A program made the position numbers and the translations under genes. Below the pieces are notes generated by a model, which saw only the letters and a program-made list of their open reading frames with translations, did not search any database and was not told the origin of the DNA. This document shows, piece by piece, positions 6,097 to 11,866 of a DNA stretch of 11,866 bases; positions within the stretch are counted from its first letter, which is position 1; each line of letters starts with the position of its first letter. This DNA comes from Alphaproteobacteria bacterium. Lineage in GTDB: Bacteria; Pseudomonadota; Alphaproteobacteria; Rhodobacterales; Rhodobacteraceae. The stretch is taken from assembly GCA_024279075.1 (NCBI GenBank), contig JAJRRX010000347.1:1-11866 (forward strand), written 5' to 3'.

Positions 6097-7176
6097 TTAA
6101 ACGCGGAACATCTCAGCCTCATGGGCTTGCATTACCTCTCTTGAGGATGGGCCGTAGGAGGCAGTTTTGATTTCCAATTCTGGAAACAAAGAATAGATTT
6201 CGGCGCGGGCTGCATTGGCCATTGTGCCGAGATCCATTTCGCCAGGGTGGAAGCTCTCTGTTGCTGCCCCCTCTGAATAAATGATTTGGTGCTGGTCAAA
6301 CATCAGGTGAAAATACTCAACTTTGTCGGTTTTTTGCACAATGATGCTGCTATCATTCACCAAAGACGCCACTGAGACCAGCATTTCCGGGGTGCCAAAC
6401 AGCACCTCAACCTGCCAGCTTTGCAGCAAAACACGGTGCGCGGGGGAAAGCCGCAAATCACGCATATTTCTAAGCGCGCCCTTTTTCACCAATATTGGCG
6501 CTGATTTGCCCCTACCAGAAACGGTGGTGCTGCCGATCCAGCGAATGGGTTGGAAGCCGTTATCTGCCGTGCGCACCAAATCACCTTCCGCTAGGTCCTC
6601 TATCGCAATCTCGCCATGCTTGGTATCGATCATCGTGCCGCGCACAAAACAATAAGGAACGTAGGCGTCAAACGAAATATCCCCAACCGAGATCCAACCG
6701 GCCGTGTTATCGTCAGGGCCGTTATCAAAAACAATGTTCAAAATCGCTACAGGGCCAGCTACGGTCACGGTAATAGGTTGACCACTGAGCGCGCTTTCGC
6801 CCTCAATCGTATAGGCCGTTACCGTTTGGCCATCGAGGCCAGAAAAGTCCACATCCAGCCGGTTACCAGCAGCATCAAAAGCAAAAATCTCGACAATATC
6901 ATCCCAGCTATGGCCGCTACCATCAATGTCTCTAATGTCAAAGGTCACGTTTGAGACCTCTTCACTGAAAGTCATGTTGATCTCAGCGGGGTCGCTCGGG
7001 TTGGGGTAGGATGAATATAAGCCATCTTGGGACGAGCTATAGCTAAACTCGCCATTGGAAGACGTATTTTCGGGGGTGTCTACAGTTACGGTTACAGCGT
7101 TTCCGCCACCGGTATCCGTGATCACGTTGGCACCGTCGGCATTTGCGGTTGCCCAATCGATTACATAATCTGGCAT
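6097..7176 (-). CDS. Hint-domain protein (Hint_2 type) with acidic beta-rich N-terminal half
   Basis: From ATG 7176 (GGAG eight bases upstream at 7188-7185) the protein has 359 residues. A longer reading from GTG 7221 lacks support. Residues 1-170 form an Asp/Gly/Ser-rich, strand-rich region (VTFDIRDIDG at 77-86) with no Sec signal, resembling non-enzymatic modules of secreted proteins. The Hint domain follows: C176 opens CFVRGTMI, then EIAIEDLAEGDLV at 189-201, LSPAHRVLL at 243-251 with H247, LVNDSSI near 272-278, and VEYFHLMFDQH at 286-296 ending in ESFHPG at 307-312. Family knowledge: Hint domains can drive an N-to-S acyl shift and self-cleavage at the Cys. No C-terminal splice Asn plus second nucleophile is evident, so cleavage rather than splicing is expected. 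Export by a type I system is an inference from related proteins. The gene is monocistronic and somewhat lower in GC than gltB. Confidence 0.93.
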   Translation of the reverse strand: MPDYVIDWATANADGANVITDTGGGNAVTVTVDTPENTSSNGEFSYSSSQDGLYSSYPNPSDPAEINMTFSEEVSNVTFDIRDIDGSGHSWDDIVEIFAFDAAGNRLDVDFSGLDGQTVTAYTIEGESALSGQPITVTVAGPVAILNIVFDNGPDDNTAGWISVGDISFDAYVPYCFVRGTMIDTKHGEIAIEDLAEGDLVRTADNGFQPIRWIGSTTVSGRGKSAPILVKKGALRNMRDLRLSPAHRVLLQSWQVEVLFGTPEMLVSVASLVNDSSIIVQKTDKVEYFHLMFDQHQIIYSEGAATESFHPGEMDLGTMANAARAEIYSLFPELEIKTASYGPSSREVMQAHEAEMFRV

Positions 7177-7194
7177 AACAAGTACTCCATACGC

Positions 7195-7211
7195 CCCGTA
7201 ACAAACACGGG
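7195..7211 (-). promoter_or_regulatory. Leader hairpin of the Hint gene
   Basis: On the minus strand CCCGT (7211-7207) pairs exactly with ACGGG (7199-7195) around a seven-base loop. It ends six bases before the GGAG ribosome site at 7188-7185. It is small, and a role in stability or in ribosome access is conjecture. Confidence 0.3.
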
Positions 7212-7271
7212 AAAACAACACTCTTTGATAGCCGTTACTTAAGCTCCCTTTTAACCAAATTCAATATAAAA

Positions 7272-7289
7272 CTGACATTTAACTGACAC
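7272..7289 (-). promoter_or_regulatory. Direct repeat resembling a PhoB (Pho) box upstream of the Hint gene
   Basis: On the minus strand the sequence is GTGTCAG TTAA ATGTCAG, two seven-base units separated by four A/T bases, giving an 11-base period. The known PhoB box is CTGTCAT, four A/T-rich bases, CTGTCAY. Both TGTCA cores and the spacing match exactly, while the flanking bases of each unit differ. The extended repeat TGTCAGTT occurs at 7288-7281 and 7277-7270. TATATT at 7268-7263 could be a -10 hexamer but is closer (three bases) than in typical PhoB promoters, where about ten bases are expected. The site is 96 bases upstream of the Hint start codon. Confidence 0.4.
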
Positions 7290-7333
7290 TGAGTTAGTGA
7301 GTGCTCTCTTGTGTGCTGATTTTGTAGCAGGGT

Positions 7334-7396
7334 ATGGGTGAAATATAGTCAAACCGCAGTTGCGGACACGAAAATCACCCATGGCCGAGCCATGGG
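7334..7396 (-). promoter_or_regulatory. Three-segment set of mutually exclusive hairpins
   Basis: Read on the minus strand: CCCATGGC (7396-7389) pairs exactly with GCCATGGG (7385-7378) around a three-base loop. The continuation of the second arm, ATGGGTGA (7382-7375), pairs exactly with TCACCCAT (7341-7334). The two pairings share bases 7378-7382, so only one can form in full. Between them CCGC (7365-7362) and GCGG (7357-7354) make a small tetraloop stem. The set lies between the gltB terminator and the Pho-like box. The first stem is followed by TGATTTTCG, so it might be a second weak terminator for gltB. The 1:2 or 2:3 arrangement is attenuator-like, but whether the region is transcribed is unknown. 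Confidence 0.35.
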
Positions 7397-7427
7397 CGTT
7401 CTATCCTAATTGCAAATATATTCAATG

Positions 7428-7459
7428 TTGAAAAACAAGAGAGGCCGCATTATGCGGCC
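7428..7459 (-). terminator. Rho-independent terminator of gltB
   Basis: On the minus strand GGCCGC (7459-7454) pairs with GCGGCC (7448-7443) around a five-base loop; the repeat itself extends to eight bases per arm. It is followed by TCTCTTG and five T residues (7435-7431). The stem starts six bases after the gltB stop codon (7467-7465), so it closes the gltB transcript before the Hint gene's own control region. Confidence 0.85.
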
Positions 7460-7464
7460 CCCTA

Positions 7465-10400
7465 TTAGGCGCTCTTATCAACGGCCTCGTCGCTTAAAGG
7501 TTGGGGCAACCTTCCCAGCATTTCTTTTGGGCAAACCTGCTTGAAATGGCGGTGAATACGCTCCCAGTTGCGCAACATTTCGGCCGCCAGCGGCGAGCCG
7601 GTTTCCCTCTCATGCTGCTCGATGAGGTAAACCAGCTCGCTCTCCCAGTAGGCCGATTTCAGCGGCTGGCAGATCACGGTTTCGGCATTCATCCGCGTTT
7701 CAAACGTGTCGTCTGGGTCATAAACATAGGCCATGCCGCCGGTCATTCCCGCGCCGAAATTATCCCCCACGGGGCCAAGGATCACGGCCATGCCGCCGGT
7801 CATGTATTCGCAACCGTTGGAGCCACAACCCTCCACCACTACTTTCGCGCCGGAGTTGCGTACGCAAAAGCGCTCGCCCGCGCGGCCGTTGGCAAACAAG
7901 TAGCCATCAGTGGCGCCGTAAAGCACGGTGTTACCGATGATTGTGTTTTCGGCTGCCACCAGCGCGCAATTTAGGGGTGGGGCCACCACGATAGTGCCGC
8001 CCGACAGGCCTTTGCCAACATAATCATTGGCATCACCAGAAACCTCAATTTTTAGCCCCGGCACTGCAAAAGCCCCGAGGGACTGCCCCGCCGAGCCAGT
8101 AAGCTTGATGCTCAGGTGGTTGGCTTGCAGCTTGTTGCGCATGCCATAGCGCTGCACGATATGTGAGGATACCCGCGCCCCAATGGTGCGATGGGTATTT
8201 TGCACAGCATAAGAAAGCTGCATTTTTTCGCGGTCTTTAAAGAAGGGCTCAGCGTCGCGCAAAATCAGGGCATCCAACGTATCCGGCACAAACTGGCGTT
8301 CGCGGCCACGGTCATAGTCAATATTGTGGCCTTCGTCGACACTAATCAGCATAGGGTTGAGGTCAAGATCATCCAAATGCTCCGATCCGCGCGAGACTTG
8401 GCTGAGCAAATCCGCCCGCCCGATCACCTCGTCGAGTGACCGTGCGCCGATACTGGCCAGCACTTCCCGCACTTCTTGAGCGTAGAATGTTATCAGGTTC
8501 ACCACCTTATCAGCGGTGCCGGTGAACTTCTCGCGCAGGCGCTCATCCTGCACACAAATGCCCACAGGGCAGGTGTTGCTCTGGCACTGCCGCACCATAA
8601 TACAGCCCATCGCAATCAGCGCCGCAGTGCCAATGCCAAACTCCTCGGCCCCCATCATGGCCGCGATCACAATATCACGCCCCGTGCGCAATCCGCCATC
8701 GGTGCGCAGGGTTACGCGCCCGCGCAGCCCGTTCATGGCCAGCACTTGGTGCGCTTCGGTTAGCCCCATTTCCCATGGCAGGCCTACATATTTAATGCTG
8801 GTTGCGGGGCTGGCCCCCGTGCCACCATTATGGCCGGCAATCAGGATGATATCGGCTTTGGCCTTGGCCACGCCCGCCGCAATAGTGCCCACGCCCGATT
8901 GCGCCACCAGCTTCACACATATTTTGGCGCGCGGGTTGATTTGCTTGAGGTCATAAATCAGCTGGGCGAGGTCCTCGATGCTGTAAATATCGTGGTGCGG
9001 CGGCGGCGAAATCAGGGTTACGCCCTCGGTCGAGTGCCGTAAGCGCGCGATCAAGGCGTTCACCTTAATGCCGGGCAATTGCCCACCCTCACCGGGCTTT
9101 GCCCCCTGCGCCACTTTAATTTCGATCTCTTCACATTGGTTGAGATACTCTGCCGTTACACCAAACCGCCCAGAGGCCACTTGCTTAATTTTCGCGCTGG
9201 GGTTGTCACCGTTTGGCTCTGGATGGAAGTGGGCCGGGTCTTCCCCGCCCTCGCCAGAATTGGATTTCGCGCCAATGCGGTTCATCGCGATATTCAGGGT
9301 TTTATGGGCTTCAGGGCTAAGCGCGCCTAGGCTCATCCCCGGCGTGACAAAGCGCTTTCGAATGGTGGTGATGCTTTCGACATCATCCACCGAGATCGGT
9401 TCAGCCGTGGTTTTAAAGTCCAGCAAGTCCCGCAGGTTAATCGGTGGGTTGGCTTGCATGGCGGCAGAGTATTTCTTCCACAAATCAAAGGAGTTACGTG
9501 CGCAAGCCTCTTGCAGAAGGTGCATATTAGTCGATTGCCAAGCATGGGTTTCACCTGATTTTCGCAGCTTATAAAAGCCGCCAATATCCAAGGTATCCTG
9601 CCCGCCAAGCCAGCCCTTAGCATGCACCTCACGGATTTTTTGCTCAATGCCGCCAATGCCAATGCCGGAAATCCGGCTCATCATACCGGGGAAATATTCA
9701 GCCACCATAGCACGGGAAAGCCCCACGGCTTCAAAATTTAGCCCGCCGCGATAAGACGAGATCACAGAAATCCCCATCTTGGACATAATCTTGAGCAGGC
9801 CTTGGTCAATCGCCTCACGGTAGCGATCTATCGCTGCCTCTAGCGGGCCGTCAAGCAAGCCACGGTTTACACGGTCGGTGATGCTGTCCTCGGCCAAATA
9901 TGCGTTAACCGTTGTGGCCCCGCCACCAATCAGTACCGCAAAATATTGCGAGTCCAAACATTCAGCCGAGCGTACATTTATCGAAGTAAATGTCCGCAGG
10001 CCCTTGCGCACGAGCCAGCTATGCACAGCCGAATTCGCCAAAATCATCGGCATCGCCACTTTCTCGGCGCTTTGATATTGGTCCGTCAAAATCAGGTGTG
10101 TTGCGCCCGCTCGCACAGCCTCTTCGGCCTGCTGGCGAATACCTTCCAGCGCGTCTTGCAGGTTGCTTTCCACGGGGAAAGTGCAGTCAATCACCACCGC
10201 GCTTTCGCCGAAATACTTCATCATAGCTTTCAAGCGTGCGTTGCTCACAAACGGGCTATCCAACATAATAATCTCGGTTTGCGCCGAGCTTTGGTCAAGC
10301 ACATTCTTGAGGTTGCCAAAGCGGGTTTTCAAGCTCATCACACGGTATTCGCGCAGGCTATCAATCGGTGGGTTGGTAACTTGGCTAAAATTTTGCCGGA

Positions 10401-11866
10401 AGAAATGGCTCAGCGGGCGATACTTTTGCGAAAGGACCGCGCTCGGGGTGTCGTCCCCCATTGAGGCTAGTCCTTCTTTGCCGTCCTCGGCCATCGGGTG
10501 CAAAATTCCCTCAAGTTCTTCTAGTGTAAAGCCCGCCGCGATCTGGCGTTTGCGCAGGGCATCACCCGTAAACAGTGTCTTTTCGTCAGCGCCATCGTCT
10601 ATCTTTTCAAGGTCGGTTATATTGCTTGCCCATTCGCCAAAAGGTTGTGCCGCACTGAGCATATTTTTCAGCTCGGTATCCTTCCAGATATTGCCCTCCT
10701 TCATATCCACCGCCAGCATTTGCCCCGGCCCAAGCGCGCCTTTGCGGATAATATGCTTTGATTTCACAGGCACCATGCCGGCCTCAGAGCCAGCAATCAC
10801 CATGCCATCATCAGTGATCACATAGCGCATGGGGCGCAATCCGTTGCGGTCCAAACCCGCCACAACCCAACGGCCATCGGTCATCGCCAATGCGGCGGGG
10901 CCGTCCCACGGCTCCATCACCGAGTTGCAATAAGCATACATATCCTGCCATTCTTCGGGGATCGCGGTCGCCATGTTGGACCAGCTCTCCGGCACCAAAA
11001 TCGTTTTGGCCATCGGGGCCGAACGCCCCGCCCGCACCAGCATTTCAAACACCGAGTCCAGCGCCGCGCTATCCGAACTACCATCGGCCACAATCGGCTT
11101 GATATCCTCTGCCATATCGCCAAAAGCCGCCGACGCCATGCGAATTTCGTGGCTCTTCATCCAATTAAGGTTCCCCTTCAGCGTATTTATCTCGCCATTA
11201 TGGGCCAGCATCCGGAAGGGCTGCGCCAACCACCATTGCGGGAAGGTATTGGTAGAATAGCGCTGGTGGTAAACCGCATAGCTAGAGATAAAGCGCTCAT
11301 CCTCCAGATCAGGGTAAAACACCGAAACCTGCTCGGCGAGCATCATGCCTTTATAGATCACCGAGCGGCAAGAAAGCGAGCATACGTAAAAGCCATTAAT
11401 GCCAAAGGCCGCCTTCTCGATGCGCCGCCGGATGATGTAAAGCTCGCGCTCAAAGGTCTCTTCATCCACGCCTTTGGAGTTGGAAATCAGAATCTGCTCG
11501 ACCTCAGGGCGGGTGGCGTTGGCCTTCTCGCCAAGGCAGGAAACATCCACCGGCACGTGCCGCCAGCCGTAAATGTAATAGCCCATGCGCAGCACTTCAG
11601 ACTCAACGATAGTGCGGCACTTTTCCTGCGCACCAAAATCTGTGCGGGGCAGGAAGACCATGCCAACAGCCAGCAGCTCATCACCCGGCTCATGGCCAGT
11701 GCGGCGCACTTGATCTTGGAAGAAACCGACAGGGATTTGCAGCAGAATGCCCGCGCCATCACCGGTTTTGCCGTCGGCATCTACGGCCCCACGGTGCCAT
11801 ACGGCCGAAAGCGCCTTGATGCCATTTTCCACCACCGCCCGCTTGGGTATGCCATCGGAAGTTACA
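7465..11866 (-). CDS. gltB: Glutamate synthase large subunit (GOGAT alpha), N-terminus beyond the window
   Basis: GltB with GltD converts glutamine and 2-oxoglutarate into two glutamates in ammonia assimilation. The frame is open from the window edge to TGA-free 3' end with stop at 7467-7465, 1466 complete codons. The GTG at 11835 is internal: ten codons upstream of it (VTSDGIPKRA) match the family, and the catalytic cysteine of the N-terminal class II amidotransferase should lie about a dozen residues past the right edge. Seen in order: glutamine-site segment AHNGEINTLKGN (about 11211-11165), a central synthase-like domain, the FMN domain with GEGGEDPAHFHPEPNGD and AQGAKPGEGGQLPG, the 3Fe-4S ligands as C-x5-C-x4-C (Cys codons at 8604-8602, 8586-8584, 8571-8569), and the GXGXG beta-helix domain (about 8130-7640). 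The C-terminus ends near KEMLGRLPQP. No frameshift or lost ligand is seen. A terminator follows directly; gltD is not in the window. Confidence 0.98.
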   Translation of the reverse strand, partial: VTSDGIPKRAVVENGIKALSAVWHRGAVDADGKTGDGAGILLQIPVGFFQDQVRRTGHEPGDELLAVGMVFLPRTDFGAQEKCRTIVESEVLRMGYYIYGWRHVPVDVSCLGEKANATRPEVEQILISNSKGVDEETFERELYIIRRRIEKAAFGINGFYVCSLSCRSVIYKGMMLAEQVSVFYPDLEDERFISSYAVYHQRYSTNTFPQWWLAQPFRMLAHNGEINTLKGNLNWMKSHEIRMASAAFGDMAEDIKPIVADGSSDSAALDSVFEMLVRAGRSAPMAKTILVPESWSNMATAIPEEWQDMYAYCNSVMEPWDGPAALAMTDGRWVVAGLDRNGLRPMRYVITDDGMVIAGSEAGMVPVKSKHIIRKGALGPGQMLAVDMKEGNIWKDTELKNMLSAAQPFGEWASNITDLEKIDDGADEKTLFTGDALRKRQIAAGFTLEELEGILHPMAEDGKEGLASMGDDTPSAVLSQKYRPLSHFFRQNFSQVTNPPIDSLREYRVMSLKTRFGNLKNVLDQSSAQTEIIMLDSPFVSNARLKAMMKYFGESAVVIDCTFPVESNLQDALEGIRQQAEEAVRAGATHLILTDQYQSAEKVAMPMILANSAVHSWLVRKGLRTFTSINVRSAECLDSQYFAVLIGGGATTVNAYLAEDSITDRVNRGLLDGPLEAAIDRYREAIDQGLLKIMSKMGISVISSYRGGLNFEAVGLSRAMVAEYFPGMMSRISGIGIGGIEQKIREVHAKGWLGGQDTLDIGGFYKLRKSGETHAWQSTNMHLLQEACARNSFDLWKKYSAAMQANPPINLRDLLDFKTTAEPISVDDVESITTIRKRFVTPGMSLGALSPEAHKTLNIAMNRIGAKSNSGEGGEDPAHFHPEPNGDNPSAKIKQVASGRFGVTAEYLNQCEEIEIKVAQGAKPGEGGQLPGIKVNALIARLRHSTEGVTLISPPPHHDIYSIEDLAQLIYDLKQINPRAKICVKLVAQSGVGTIAAGVAKAKADIILIAGHNGGTGASPATSIKYVGLPWEMGLTEAHQVLAMNGLRGRVTLRTDGGLRTGRDIVIAAMMGAEEFGIGTAALIAMGCIMVRQCQSNTCPVGICVQDERLREKFTGTADKVVNLITFYAQEVREVLASIGARSLDEVIGRADLLSQVSRGSEHLDDLDLNPMLISVDEGHNIDYDRGRERQFVPDTLDALILRDAEPFFKDREKMQLSYAVQNTHRTIGARVSSHIVQRYGMRNKLQANHLSIKLTGSAGQSLGAFAVPGLKIEVSGDANDYVGKGLSGGTIVVAPPLNCALVAAENTIIGNTVLYGATDGYLFANGRAGERFCVRNSGAKVVVEGCGSNGCEYMTGGMAVILGPVGDNFGAGMTGGMAYVYDPDDTFETRMNAETVICQPLKSAYWESELVYLIEQHERETGSPLAAEMLRNWERIHRHFKQVCPKEMLGRLPQPLSDEAVDKSA

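Noticed and set aside
6097..7176. Hint domain as a true intein in a split host gene
   Set aside because: No C-terminal Asn plus Cys/Ser/Thr junction is visible and no host-protein halves flank it; the arrangement is that of Hint_2 stand-alone proteins.
7177..7221. Upstream GTG 7221 as the start of the Hint protein
   Set aside because: It would add an unlikely cysteine- and aromatic-rich leader spanning a hairpin, whereas ATG 7176 has a well-spaced GGAG.
7239..7254. TTAA pair resembling a CtrA site
   Set aside because: The half-sites are eight bases apart rather than the required seven, and such AT-rich pairs are common in intergenic DNA.
11835..11835. GTG at 11835 as the start of gltB
   Set aside because: The frame stays open to the window edge, and the ten upstream codons fit the GltB family. 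The catalytic N-terminal cysteine must lie further upstream.
1..11866. Mobile element, CRISPR array, tRNA or phage island
   Set aside because: I found no transposase, integrase, terminal repeats, spaced repeat array or cloverleaf sequence on either strand by reading.

Overview
The window reads as a chromosomal segment of an alphaproteobacterium, most likely of the Rhodobacterales (roseobacter-type). The grounds are the close fit of the large glutamate synthase subunit to the alphaproteobacterial form, a Hint_2-type Hint-domain protein of the kind common in that order, and a GST-queG-SDR gene group that I recall from the same order but could not check. Base composition is moderate to high GC in the housekeeping genes (one gltB line I counted was 65%) and lower, about 40-58% in the lines I counted, in the Hint-domain gene. 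I see no tRNA, rRNA, insertion sequence, integrase or CRISPR array, so this is not an obvious mobile region.

Layout, left to right. (1) Positions 1-2548, minus strand: a YjbH-family outer-membrane exopolysaccharide protein, followed with a 4-base ATGA overlap by a YjbF/GfcB-type lipoprotein that runs off the left edge. (2) Positions 2627-5151, minus strand: a tight operon of glutathione S-transferase, queG (epoxyqueuosine reductase, the last step of queuosine synthesis) and a YeeZ-like atypical SDR. The first two are separated only by an in-frame amber codon, and the last two overlap by ATGA. (3) Positions 5152-5494: a 343-base intergenic region with several inverted repeats, serving the GST operon to the left and a spondin-domain gene to the right. 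(4) Positions 5495-6028, plus strand: a small secreted spondin-domain protein. (5) Positions 6053-6080: a terminator that works on both strands, shared with the convergent Hint-domain gene. (6) Positions 6097-7176, minus strand: a Hint-domain protein with an acidic beta-rich N-terminal half. (7) Positions 7177-7464: a regulatory region with a direct repeat resembling a PhoB box, a competing hairpin set and the gltB terminator. (8) Positions 7465-11866, minus strand: gltB, with its N-terminus beyond the right edge.

The two left genes belong to envelope polysaccharide export. The middle operon combines tRNA modification with two redox-type enzymes. The spondin and Hint proteins look like a small accessory surface or secreted pair. 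gltB is core ammonia assimilation. Nothing here is a clear undescribed system. The points most worth a second look are the candidate PhoB-type control of the Hint gene, the competing hairpins above it, the amber junction between GST and QueG, and the structured leaders of yjbH, GST and the spondin gene.
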